A DNA stretch of 21,961 nucleotides from Desulfobacterales bacterium (GTDB lineage Bacteria > Desulfobacterota > Desulfobacteria > Desulfobacterales > Desulfobacteraceae), in contig JAKSAU010000309.1 of assembly GCA_022361535.1 (NCBI GenBank), positions 1 through 21,961 on the forward strand, written 5' to 3'. The translations under genes and the position numbers were made by a program. Each line of letters opens with the position of its first letter. The stretch's first letter is position 1. This document shows positions 1 through 8,900 of the stretch, piece after piece. Below the pieces are notes generated by a model. The model ran no database searches. It had not been told where the DNA came from and saw only the letters and a program-made list of their open reading frames with translations.

Positions 1-999
1 AAAAAAGAAGTCCCTTGTTTCATTGGTGAAAGCCAGGTGATCAACGATATTATGGCCTATATCGAAAAAGTGGCTAAAAGTCCGGATACACCGGTACTCA
101 TATTAGGGGAGACAGGCACTGGAAAAGAACTTCTGGCATCCACCATCCATTACAGGAGCCCTAATTTTGCAGGCCCTTTCATTACGGTGAACTGCGCCGC
201 AATCCCTAAAGACCTTATTGAAAGTGAATTGTTCGGTTATGAAAAAGGGGCATTCAGCGGTGCGTCGCCCAGCGGAAAAATGGGACTCATAGAAATGGCG
301 GACAAGGGAACCCTTTTCCTCGATGAGATTGGGGACCTGAATCCTGATGCACAGGCCAAACTTTTACGGTTTATGGAAAACGGCGAATTCTACAGGGTTG
401 GCGCCACTGAGAAAAAGCATATTTCCACCAGAATTGTTTCTGCCACCAACAGGGATCTGGAAAAAATGATTGAAAGTGAGAGCTTCAGGGATGATCTGTA
501 CTTCAGGATCTCAGTAATTAAAATTCAGGTGCCGACCTTAAATCAGCGCCGGGAAGATGTTCAGATTTTTGCAGAACATTTCTTCAGATTTTTCAATGAA
601 AAGTTCAACCGGAATCTTACAGGAATTCAAAAGGATGCCATGACACTTCTCAGTCAGTACAAATGGAAGGGTAATGTCAGAGAATTGAAAAATATCATGG
701 AGCGCGGGGTGCTTACTGCCAATGGACCGGAACTGACACGTGAAGACCTTGGCCTCAGTCGGTCTAATACCGCCAAGGGAACTGACAATGATTTATCTCT
801 TGATTTGCCCCCCCTGTCTATGGATGGCGTTGATCTTACCGCCATGAAAACAGAGATTGATAAATTCTATTTCAGCCGGGCCATGGAGCTGGCCGGTGGC
901 AATGAAAGCCAGGCTGCCAGGCTTTTGAATATGAAGCATCATGCGTTCAGGTATCAATATAAAAAAGCCATGGAAGCCCCCCTTCAAAAAAAAGAATAA
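1..999 (+). CDS. sigma-54-dependent activator (enhancer-binding protein), 5' end outside window
   Basis: This is an AAA+ activator that remodels sigma-54 RNA polymerase using ATP. The reading frame is open from base 1 and the protein already reads FIGES before the first candidate start (GTG at 37), so the gene begins upstream and any N-terminal sensor domain is not visible. Seen in order: Walker A GETGTGKE (106-129), the sigma-54 contact loop as GAFSGA (247-264, usual family form GAFTGA), Walker B around FLDEIGDL (about 316-339), the VSATNRDL sensor I segment, and a Fis-type C-terminal HTH with GGNESQAARLLNM just before the stop. No gene lies between it and the perfect sigma-54 promoter 163 bases downstream, so activation of the GcvT-family gene is the natural inference. 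Family assignment is very secure; the inducing signal is unknown. Confidence 0.95.
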   Translation, partial: KKEVPCFIGESQVINDIMAYIEKVAKSPDTPVLILGETGTGKELLASTIHYRSPNFAGPFITVNCAAIPKDLIESELFGYEKGAFSGASPSGKMGLIEMADKGTLFLDEIGDLNPDAQAKLLRFMENGEFYRVGATEKKHISTRIVSATNRDLEKMIESESFRDDLYFRISVIKIQVPTLNQRREDVQIFAEHFFRFFNEKFNRNLTGIQKDAMTLLSQYKWKGNVRELKNIMERGVLTANGPELTREDLGLSRSNTAKGTDNDLSLDLPPLSMDGVDLTAMKTEIDKFYFSRAMELAGGNESQAARLLNMKHHAFRYQYKKAMEAPLQKKE

Positions 1000-1153
1000 T
1001 GCGCTTGAAAACCTGACCGCATTCTAATCTGAGAAAATTCTTAAATCTTTTGCACCGGTTTAATATTTTTATTATCTTTTAAAGTCCTTTGTAAATCACC
1101 CCACAGCACCTGCCACAGCTAAACAACTGTAATAACAAAATTTTTTTACCAAA

Positions 1154-1198
1154 ACAACTTTCTGGCACATCAATTGCTCTATTGGTTCTAAAAGTTGT
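1154..1198. repeat. 8-bp inverted repeat bracketing the sigma-54 promoter
   Basis: ACAACTTT (1154-1161) and its exact reverse complement AAAGTTGT (1191-1198) flank the -24/-12 element and expected start site. A related ACAACTGT lies at 1123-1130, within an imperfect dyad ACAGCT-AAAC-AACTGT (1115-1130) centred roughly 66 bases before the predicted start. Any of these could be a regulator site; none is proven. Confidence 0.35.
1163..1178 (+). promoter_or_regulatory. sigma-54 (-24/-12) promoter of the GcvT-family gene
   Basis: The bases TGGCACATCAATTGCT match the sigma-54 consensus TGGCACRNNNNTTGCW at every fixed position, with the GG and GC dinucleotides 10 bases apart. Transcription would start near 1188-1190, giving a leader of about 90 bases before the ATG at 1281. 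An enhancer-binding activator is encoded directly upstream. Confidence 0.9.
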
Positions 1199-1280
1199 GG
1201 ATATAGGTTTTCTGCACTGAAAAACTGCAGCAGGCAAACCTTAAAAATACTCAAACCATAAAAAAACAAAGGAACAAGAC

Positions 1281-2375
1281 ATGACCCAAATTACACGGAC
1301 ATCTGCACTTACAGCCCGTCACATCGACCTTGGAGGCGATCTTCAGGAATACATCCGTATGGGAGTACCACTGACCTACAATACCGACCCTAAAAAAGAA
1401 CATGACGCCCTTCGTGAGGCTGCCGGGATGTATGATTTCACAGCATTTCTCAAATTCCGGGTTTCCGGCCCGGATGCAGCAAAGGCCCTTAACCATGCTG
1501 TCACATTTGATGTAACCAAGATCAAACCCGGTGAGTCCAAATACGGCCCTTATCTCAGGGAAACCGGTGTGATCTGTGATGACGGCATCGTGTTCAACCT
1601 TGGCAATGACCAGTGGCTGGGCTGTCATGGTGACGGTTGTGCCAGAGCCATGGTGGAACTTTCTGCTGAAGGCCTGGACTGCGTGGTTGAGTATGATTTC
1701 TGGACCCACTTGATCTCACTGCAAGGGCCCAAGGCTGTTGAGTTGCTGGATGCGCACTCACCTGACGATATTGCAGCCATTGAATATTTTAACCATCTCA
1801 ATGAGACCGAATTGTTCGGCTGCAAGGTTATGGTTTCCCGGACCGGTTTTTCCGGGGAGCGCGGTTATGAAATCATGTGTGGTCCGGACCAGGCTGTTAC
1901 CATCTGGGACAGCATCCTTGAGCACGGCAAAGACATGGGTGTTATGCCTTGTGCTGTTGAAAGTGTATTCCCCTTACGCATGGAAGCAGGTCTTCTTTGG
2001 AGACGCTTTGACCTGATGGAAAACACCCCCTGGGAAGTCAACATGGGATGGTCCGTGGACAGAAACAAAGGCGATTTCCGGGGAAAAGAGGCATTGATGG
2101 CTGCTGAAGGCAAAGAACGCTTTAAGCTCGTCGGTTTGGAAATTGATATTCAAGAGGCCCTGAAAGGCGGTGAAAAGATTTTCGTAGATGGTGAACAGGT
2201 CGGCAAAGTACATGACAAACCGGTCTGGACCCATCGTATGAACAAATCCCTGGCCCGGGCTCAGGTGAAACCGGAGTTTAAAGCTGTGGGAACCAAACTT
2301 AACATTCAAAGAGAAGAAGGCATGTGTACTGCCACAGTTGTGAAGTTCCCGGTTTACGATATTAAAACCCGGTAG
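1281..2375 (+). CDS. GcvT/DmdA-family tetrahydrofolate-dependent methyltransferase or demethylase
   Basis: A 364-residue cytoplasmic protein of the aminomethyltransferase fold, whose members move one-carbon groups to tetrahydrofolate (glycine cleavage T protein, DMSP demethylase, methoxyaromatic demethylases). Seen: MYDFTAFLKFRVSGPDA near residues 50-66, TGVICDDGIV with the conserved acidic pair D100/D101, FSGERGYEI, the LRMEAGL segment and the C-terminal VVKFPVYD. The length fits stand-alone GcvT or DmdA (about 360-370). AAAGGA sits 7 bases before the ATG. There is a perfect sigma-54 promoter upstream, an intrinsic terminator just downstream, and no other glycine-cleavage genes nearby. That makes a catabolic demethylase more likely than housekeeping GcvT, but the substrate (DMSP, a methylated amine, a methoxyaromatic) cannot be read from the sequence. 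Confidence 0.85.
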   Translation: MTQITRTSALTARHIDLGGDLQEYIRMGVPLTYNTDPKKEHDALREAAGMYDFTAFLKFRVSGPDAAKALNHAVTFDVTKIKPGESKYGPYLRETGVICDDGIVFNLGNDQWLGCHGDGCARAMVELSAEGLDCVVEYDFWTHLISLQGPKAVELLDAHSPDDIAAIEYFNHLNETELFGCKVMVSRTGFSGERGYEIMCGPDQAVTIWDSILEHGKDMGVMPCAVESVFPLRMEAGLLWRRFDLMENTPWEVNMGWSVDRNKGDFRGKEALMAAEGKERFKLVGLEIDIQEALKGGEKIFVDGEQVGKVHDKPVWTHRMNKSLARAQVKPEFKAVGTKLNIQREEGMCTATVVKFPVYDIKTR

Positions 2376-2401
2376 TCCACTCGCTTTTATTTTCACGACA
2401 T

Positions 2402-2447
2402 AAGACAGCAGACGGCCAAATTATGGGGCAGTCTGCTGTCTTTTTTT
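2402..2447 (+). terminator. intrinsic terminator of the GcvT-family gene
   Basis: A 12-bp perfect stem (AAGACAGCAGAC with GTCTGCTGTCTT) closes a 17-base loop and runs into seven T residues at 2441-2447. It lies 27 bases after the stop codon, between convergent genes. Confidence 0.92.
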
Positions 2448-2485
2448 CTACATGACTCAACTTGCTGTATTATGTTCATAACGGT

Positions 2486-3823
2486 TTAGGATCCCACGAC
2501 CCTTACCTGGGCAAACTGCCGGTGTCCGTCCCGGGTGCCGTGGAATCCAAGACCACTTTCTTTTGCCCCAACCCATGGGGCATTACCGCTACCCACACCC
2601 TGGTTAATACCGATCATTCCGGCCTCAAGACGATCTGCCACATCTGCGGCCTCTTCTTTACCAAACACGACAGCCCCCAAGCCGTAGGGGCTGTTATTGG
2701 CCCGGCGGACAGCCTCTTCAACATGCTTGAACCGGCTGATGGCCGCCACAGGGCCAAAGGTTTCTTCCTGCTCCATGACCATATCTTCGCTCATGTCTGC
2801 AATAACCGTGGGGTGAATATAAGGAGCGGACTGGTCGGCACCGCCTAACAGAATACGCGCCCCTTTGGCCTGTGCGTCCCGAATATGCTCCAGGATCATG
2901 GCGTGCTGTCTGTCATTAACAATGGGGCCCACGTTAACCCCTGGCATGTCCCAGGGTCCTGCTTTATATAAAGCGGCAATGTCAGCTACCCTGGATTCAA
3001 ACTGATCTGCAATCTTTTCATCCACATAAATCCGTTCCGTGGAAGTACACATCTGGCCTGCATTTTCAAATGAACTGCCCACAGCAAACCGTGCGGCTGC
3101 CTCAACATCTGCATCTGACAGAACGATCATGGGGTCATTGCCCCCAAGTTCCATGACAAGCCGTTTGATGCCGCCGGCCGCCCTGGCCATGATGTCTTTT
3201 CCCGCAGCCCTTGACCCTGTAAATGCAATGATGTTTACCTGGCTTTCCACAAGCACCCGGCCTTGGACACCTGTGCCATGGACAATCTGGAGCGCATGCT
3301 CGGGCAGCACCTGGTTCAACAGGCGGACAAAAAGGTCTGCTACCAAAGGCGTTTCCTCAGAAGGTTTGAACACAACCGGATTGCCTGCCATCAGGGCCGG
3401 CACAATGAGGTTGTTGGCCATGGCCAACGGATAGTTCCATGGCGAAATCACTGCTGCTACACCCAGGGGCCTGTATTCGATTGTTGTCCCGTTACCCACG
3501 GATTTCGGCTGGAGTGCTGCTTGGGCTTCTTTGGCAATATATGGACCTCCGTAAACCGCACCTTGAACTTCTCCGGAGGCACGTCGAATGTCCTTTCCCA
3601 TTTCCCGGCTGACCAGTTCCGCCAGTTCCCCAGCCTTTGATTCAGCCGCAGACCATGCCTTTTCAATCAGGGAAAGCCGTCCGTCAAGTCCCAGCTTCAG
3701 CCAGTCGAGCGCAAATTTGCGGGCACGAGCTACACATTCGTTTATTTCGTCAGGGGAAGAGACTTTTACCTCTCCTAATTTTTCGCCTGTGGCCGGGTTG
3801 TATGATGCCAGTATATTTTCCAT
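2486..3823 (-). CDS. NAD(P)-dependent aldehyde dehydrogenase
   Basis: A 445-residue member of the ALDH superfamily, oxidising an aldehyde to the acid with NAD(P)+. Seen: PWNYP in the cofactor-binding half, FKPSEETP, IAFTGSRAAG (Rossmann Gly motif), the general-base Glu in VMELGGNDP, the nucleophile Cys in NAGQMCTSTERIYV, and EETFGPV near the C-terminus. It is a little shorter than typical 470-490-residue members but has all catalytic elements; the overall look is closest to succinate-semialdehyde dehydrogenase types. The start is supported by AAGGAG 7 bases before the ATG. It follows the radical SAM gene by 19 bases on the same strand, so the two are probably co-transcribed under the TetR-type operator at 5014-5033. 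The aldehyde substrate is unknown. Confidence 0.93.
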   Translation of the reverse strand: MENILASYNPATGEKLGEVKVSSPDEINECVARARKFALDWLKLGLDGRLSLIEKAWSAAESKAGELAELVSREMGKDIRRASGEVQGAVYGGPYIAKEAQAALQPKSVGNGTTIEYRPLGVAAVISPWNYPLAMANNLIVPALMAGNPVVFKPSEETPLVADLFVRLLNQVLPEHALQIVHGTGVQGRVLVESQVNIIAFTGSRAAGKDIMARAAGGIKRLVMELGGNDPMIVLSDADVEAAARFAVGSSFENAGQMCTSTERIYVDEKIADQFESRVADIAALYKAGPWDMPGVNVGPIVNDRQHAMILEHIRDAQAKGARILLGGADQSAPYIHPTVIADMSEDMVMEQEETFGPVAAISRFKHVEEAVRRANNSPYGLGAVVFGKEEAADVADRLEAGMIGINQGVGSGNAPWVGAKESGLGFHGTRDGHRQFAQVRVVGS

Positions 3824-3842
3824 TTTGTACTCCTTAAGGTTC

Positions 3843-4997
3843 TTATATAAACCGCTTCATGATGGTGCTGGTAAATTCATTCACATTTTCAGGGGTAATA
3901 CCAAACTGCTGAATGGTTTTATCCAGTCGGGCAGTCATTCCTGGATTATCCATATCTGCCAAAGAGGTGAGAATCCCGGTGCGTCTGCCGACCATGAACC
4001 TCATCTGGTCCTCGGGCAACAGGGCCAGAAACCTTCTGATGGGTTCAGTTATCTTTTGCTTATCATCCGGCAGTACCCCGTCAACTTCCTGGAAGAGGTT
4101 CAGAATATGGTCACTTTTTACAGCAGAGGCTATCCCTTCTAAGTGGTCGAGCATCATCAGCAACTCTTCTGCCGCTTGAACATCATTGAGCGTGGTGAAA
4201 AGGCCGTCGCGAACGTCCTTTGCAAGGTCACTAAAATCCGTAACCGCAAGGGTCCTGATACGTATGAAATCAGGGTTTATCTGGTTTAAGGCATCAGCCG
4301 TTTCCAGTGCATTGGACGTTGAGAATTCTTGTCCGCCAAGTCCCGGCATAAAATACTCGGACAGTTCGATCCCGGCGCGTTTCACCCGCTGACCTGCCTT
4401 GATATGAGTTGCCTTATCCACACCTTTTTTCACAAATTTAAGCACCTCATCTGATGCCGATTCCATTCCGATATGGATACGGTTGAGGCCTTCTTTTGCA
4501 AGGCGCACCATGTCTGCATCGCTTATTCGGGCAATGGTATGTGATCTTGCATAGGAAGTGATCCGCTGGATCTCAGGAAACGTCTGTCTTAAAAAGCTCA
4601 GAGTCTCAACAAGGTCATCCGGTTTTACAATAAGGGTGTTGGCATCCTGCAAAAAAACAGATTGCATGCCTCCCCTGTACCAGTTAAGGGCAGCGTGAAA
4701 TGCTGTCTGGTCCTGGCCGTCCTCTTCTCTAAGTTTGTCCATAAGTGTTTTGGAAACAGCCATCTGCGGTGTCATCTCATGGCGGATATCGTCAATATAT
4801 TCCTTTAACCTGGTGATATCCTTTTTAATGTGGTCCACAGGCCGTATGCTGAACTTTTCTCCTTTGTAGAGTCCGCAGAACTTACAACGGTTCCATGGAC
4901 AGTTCCGTGTAATTCTAAGCATCAGGCTTCCAGCCTCGCTTGGCGGCCGGATGGGACCAACTTCAAATCCTGTATATGTTTCTTCTTTCATATTCAT
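3843..4997 (-). CDS. radical SAM protein with noncanonical CX4CX2C cluster motif
   Basis: A 384-residue protein of the radical SAM superfamily, which uses a [4Fe-4S] cluster and S-adenosylmethionine for radical chemistry. The cluster cysteines are in RNCPWNRCKFCGLYKG: C33, C38 and C41, giving CX4CX2C instead of the usual CX3CX2C. A later HIGMESASDEVLKFVKKG segment is the typical GxE/substrate-pocket strand of Elp3/MiaB-like radical SAM barrels, and MPGLGGQEFS follows. The C-terminal 100 residues are helical and unrecognised. The start is the first ATG of a close pair, with GGGGAG six bases upstream. It lies downstream of tetR and upstream of the aldehyde dehydrogenase on one strand. The reaction is unknown. 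Confidence 0.88.
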   Translation of the reverse strand: MNMKEETYTGFEVGPIRPPSEAGSLMLRITRNCPWNRCKFCGLYKGEKFSIRPVDHIKKDITRLKEYIDDIRHEMTPQMAVSKTLMDKLREEDGQDQTAFHAALNWYRGGMQSVFLQDANTLIVKPDDLVETLSFLRQTFPEIQRITSYARSHTIARISDADMVRLAKEGLNRIHIGMESASDEVLKFVKKGVDKATHIKAGQRVKRAGIELSEYFMPGLGGQEFSTSNALETADALNQINPDFIRIRTLAVTDFSDLAKDVRDGLFTTLNDVQAAEELLMMLDHLEGIASAVKSDHILNLFQEVDGVLPDDKQKITEPIRRFLALLPEDQMRFMVGRRTGILTSLADMDNPGMTARLDKTIQQFGITPENVNEFTSTIMKRFI

Positions 4998-5013
4998 ATG
5001 CCTCTCCCCATAT

Positions 5014-5033
5014 TACCTACTAATAGATAGGCA
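5014..5033. promoter_or_regulatory. predicted TetR operator before the radical SAM gene
   Basis: TACCTACTAATAGATAGGCA matches the 20-base site upstream of tetR (5622-5641) at 16 of 20 positions. One pair of differences is compensatory, preserving the dyad (C/G against T/A at positions 3 and 18). It lies 17 bases before the radical SAM ATG, where bound repressor could block transcription. Confidence 0.7.
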
Positions 5034-5049
5034 ACAGTTTGAAAAAATT

Positions 5050-5619
5050 TTATGCTTCCAAGGACTGGATCATCATCTGTGTGGCAGCATTAAACGCCTC
5101 AACACCACCTTTTACCCTTGACGCAATCTGCACGCCCACAAGAAAAGAAAAATACGCATAACCGGCATTTTCATTGCTACCGGTAAAAGCAAGGGAACCT
5201 TCCTCCCTGCCCTGCCTGAAAACTGACGAATAAATGGCAACTGTGCGCTCAAGTGTATTTTCAAGTTTTTTACAGGATGCATCTTCCAAGGTATTCATGT
5301 CCGAACTGACCATCCCGACCAGGCAAAGCTTATTTTTGCTTAATCCATCGGCAAAGACGCCAGCAATAAGGCGAAGCTTTTGTGGTGCTGAACAATCACT
5401 GTCTGCAATGATCTGGTATCTGCCGCCGTAATCAGCATCGCACCGGGCCAGAAGTGCATCCACCATATCCTTTTTCTGGGGGAAATGGTAATGGATGCTT
5501 GCTTTGCGGATTCCCACGGCATCGCTGATGTGTTTGTAACTCATTGCATTGATGCCCACGCGCCGGACCAGATCTTCTGCCACATCTAGTATATTTGTTT
5601 TTGTATCTGTCATAACCAT
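5050..5619 (-). CDS. TetR/AcrR-family transcriptional repressor
   Basis: A one-domain-plus-ligand-pocket regulator. The N-terminal HTH is clear: NILDVAEDLVRRVGINAMSYKHISDAVGIRKASIHYHFPQKKDMVDALL, with the hallmark YHF after the recognition helix. The C-terminal ligand domain is unclassified and carries several Cys. The frame stays open to a TTG at 5631, but that codon lies inside a palindromic operator, so I place the start at the ATG at 5619 (MVMTDTK); the ATG at 5613 is also possible, and no strong ribosome-binding site decides between them. Near-identical palindromes before this gene and before the downstream radical SAM gene indicate autoregulation and control of the radical SAM-aldehyde dehydrogenase pair. 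The ligand is unknown; a substrate aldehyde or its precursor is a guess. Confidence 0.92.
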   Translation of the reverse strand: MVMTDTKTNILDVAEDLVRRVGINAMSYKHISDAVGIRKASIHYHFPQKKDMVDALLARCDADYGGRYQIIADSDCSAPQKLRLIAGVFADGLSKNKLCLVGMVSSDMNTLEDASCKKLENTLERTVAIYSSVFRQGREEGSLAFTGSNENAGYAYFSFLVGVQIASRVKGGVEAFNAATQMMIQSLEA

Positions 5620-5621
5620 TC

Positions 5622-5641
5622 TATCTACCAATAGGTAGACA
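5622..5641. promoter_or_regulatory. predicted TetR operator before tetR (autoregulation)
   Basis: TATCTACCAATAGGTAGACA contains the perfect dyad TCTACC-AATA-GGTAGA. It ends two bases before the likely tetR start codon and resembles the CTACC/GGTAG-type palindromes bound by TetR-family proteins. It is the partner of the 5014-5033 site. Confidence 0.75.
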
Positions 5642-5902
5642 ATTTGTCAATCGCAAAAAGTATAGGGTTTAATTTTCTCTCTGCGCCCAACTTGATCGAG
5701 CGGCTTTTTTAAAATGGCTTCTAATCAGTATTCTATATGATAAATTTGTTATGAATCTGTATGATTAAATGCACCTTCTAAAAATATTAAGATTTTTAAG
5801 GCTTCAAAATCATGTTAGGGTTAAATTTAAAAGAACGTTCTATCTGAGCTAAACATAATATAGCTAAATAGTGATCCAAGCTAATTTGAAAAAGGGTTAA
5901 AA
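5642..5902. other. divergent intergenic region between tetR and the cyclase gene
   Basis: AT-rich, with no coding signal. It must hold the promoters for tetR (leftward) and the cyclase-ATPase gene (rightward). AGCTAA occurs three times close to the cyclase start (5847, 5862, 5879), with no known meaning. Confidence 0.5.
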
Positions 5903-8900
5903 ATGAAATGTCACGCATGCCAGGCTCATAACAGGGATATTGTAAAATACTGTGAAGACTGTGGGACACAAATCGCTTTTGCATGTTCCAGGTGTGGTTT
6001 CAGTGTTCCTATGGGGAAAAAGTTCTGCGGTCAATGCGGGCATAAACTATCTGACACTGCTTTTATAAAGGCTGACGACCGGATTGGACAGGGAACGCAA
6101 GGCCCTGACATTGATTTCAACCGGCCCGATTCTTACACCCCCAAATTCATGGCGGAAAAAATACTAACAACCCGGAGCAGTATTGAAGGCGAACGGAAGT
6201 TGGTCACCGTGTTCTTTTGTGATGTGACCGGATTCACTTCACTGTCTGAACAGTTAGACCCGGAAACAGTGCACGAAATCATGGATGGGTGCTTCAAAAT
6301 ACTCATGGAGGAGATTCATACTTACGAAGGTACCATTAACCAATTCACCGGTGACGGGGTAATGGCATTGTTTGGCGCACCCATTGCCCATGAAGATCAT
6401 GCTCAAAGAGCCTGCCATGCATCTTTAGCTATCCAGGCAGCCCTCAGGGAATACGGACAAAAAGTGGATGAAGCCTACGGTACAAATTTCAAAATGCGTA
6501 TTGGGCTTAACTCCGGACCTGTAGTTGTGGGGGCTATCGGTGATGACCTGCGTATGGACTACACTGCCGTTGGGGATACCACGAATCTTGCGGCCCGGAT
6601 GGAGAGCATGGCCGATCCCGAAGGAATCCTGATATCTGCCAGCACCCACCGCCAGGTGAGCCGGTATTTTGAAACACAAAGCCTTGGGCCGGTAAACGTC
6701 AAAGGGAAAAAGGAGCCACAGCAGGTTTACAAACTTCTGGGAAGCACCGGGATCGAAAGCCGGCTGGATGCCTCCAGGTCCAGGGGATTGGTGAAATACA
6801 TTGGCCGGGAAGAAGAGTTGATTGATCTTACAAAAGCATACGACAAGGCTGCATCCGGTCAAGGTTGTCTGGTCGGTGTGGTTGGAGAACCGGGCATCGG
6901 AAAGTCCAGGTTCGTATTTGAAATGCAGCGTCAAACCAATGATGACTGCAAATTCATGGAAACCCGCTGCCTTCAGTATTCAAGTTCAATTCCGTTTCGA
7001 CCTGTACTAAATCTTGTAAAAGGCTATTTCAATATTGGAGGGGACGAAACAAAGGCAAATCTGGACTCTAAATTAACAGAAGGACTGGGTAAAGATTTGG
7101 CCGTTCATCTACCGGCTTTCAGGCAGTTTTTATCCCTGCCGCCAAATGATGCGGCATGGGAAAGCCAGGACCCCAAAGAAAAACGCATGGGCATATTTGA
7201 AGCCCTCCGTAATTTTTTTCTGGCGCTGGCAAAAGACAACACCTTAGTCATAGCGGTGGATGATCTCCAATGGCTGGATAAAACTTCGGAAGAATTTTTA
7301 GACTATTTTATCGACTGGATTGGGAACTCAAAAATCCTGCTCATATTGCTATTCAGACAGGAGTACAGCCATTCCTGGGGCGGAAAATCATTTTACAAAC
7401 AGATCGGTTTGCCCCCATTGACCGACAGCCAAAGCCTGCAATTTATCGAAAGTATATTGAATGACGGAGAGGTCTCTAAAGATGTGTCGGATTTAATCAT
7501 CAGCCGAACATCGGGAAACCCATTGTTCATGGAAGAGTTAACCATTTCCTTGCTGGAAAACCAGATTCTCCTGAAACAGGACGGACAATACCGCCTTGGC
7601 GAAACAACGCTGCTGGACCAGGTGCCTGATACGATCCAGGGTATTATTACGGCCCGAATGGATCGGCTGAATGAAAACGTTAAATCGACAATGCAGGTGG
7701 CTTCTGTCATTGGCCGCAAGTTTGCAGCAAGACTTGTCCATGCCCTCACCGATCCGGACCAAGATGCACGGCAATATCTCATCAAACTCCAAAACTTGGA
7801 ATTCATACATGAAAAACAGGTGCTCCCTGAACTGGAATACGTATTCAAAAACCCCATTACCCAGGAAGTCGCTTATAACAGTCTGCTTTTAAACAGACGG
7901 CGGCAAATTCACAGCAATTGTGCAAGGGCCATAATAGAGATGTACCCAGATCAAAAAGAAGCCTACTACGAAATTATTGCTTTCCACTTTTCAAAGAGTG
8001 ACAACTATGATGAGGCTGCGACATACTTAAAGCTTTCAGGGGATAAAGCGATACAAAACAACTCTGCCTGGGAGGCGCTTGCATTCTATAAAAAAGCATT
8101 GGCTACAGTTGAAGACCTGCCCACGAATGAAAAAACAGATGAACAAATGAATCAGCGCAAGCTGGAGCTTTTACATGCGCTTATCACACCTACCATTCTC
8201 CTGGATTTCCCCAAAGGAAGCCTGGGACTGCTCGAACAGGGGGCCGAGACGGCAAAAGCCCTGGACGATTGTAAAAGCACAATACGATTCCACTCCAATA
8301 TGGGGTTTTACCATTCTGTACACGGACATCCTGAAGAGGGGATAAAATTCTCCGGTAAAGCCTTTGCACAGGCAACCGCCATAAAGGATCTGGAGGCAAT
8401 GGCCCAGGCAGCGCCGGACCTGATCATGGCACACATGGCCCGCGGCCGTTACAAGGAAGCCCTTGACATTACCAGCAGCATGATACCCGCCATACAGGAG
8501 GCCAATAGGCAGACAGATACATTTGGCGGACCTGCTATGGTTTATTTTACTTTTTATACTATCCAGGGTTATACACGGGCCTGCCTTGGTGACTTCTCCA
8601 ATGGACTGGCCGACTGCCACAAAGGATTAGAAGCTGCAGAAACCCAAGGCAACCTGTTCACCTTGAACCTGTGTCGATTTTATTCAGGCTTAACTTATAT
8701 GCTAAAAGGAGACTGGGAAACCGCCCATACGTTAATAGACCAATGCGTTAAAGAAATTGAAAAGGTGGATTTTCTTTTAATAGAGGCCCTGTCCCGGGGA
8801 AGCCTGGGGTTAATCCACGCATTCCGGGATGACCCGGCAACAGGCCAAGACTTTGTGGAACAGGGTTTAGCAATACTACAGGAAAACGGTCTTGAGTGGA

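Noticed and set aside
2462..2848. Plus-strand 128-residue ORF across the aldehyde dehydrogenase gene
   Set aside because: Antisense shadow of a clear ALDH coding region; no family features.
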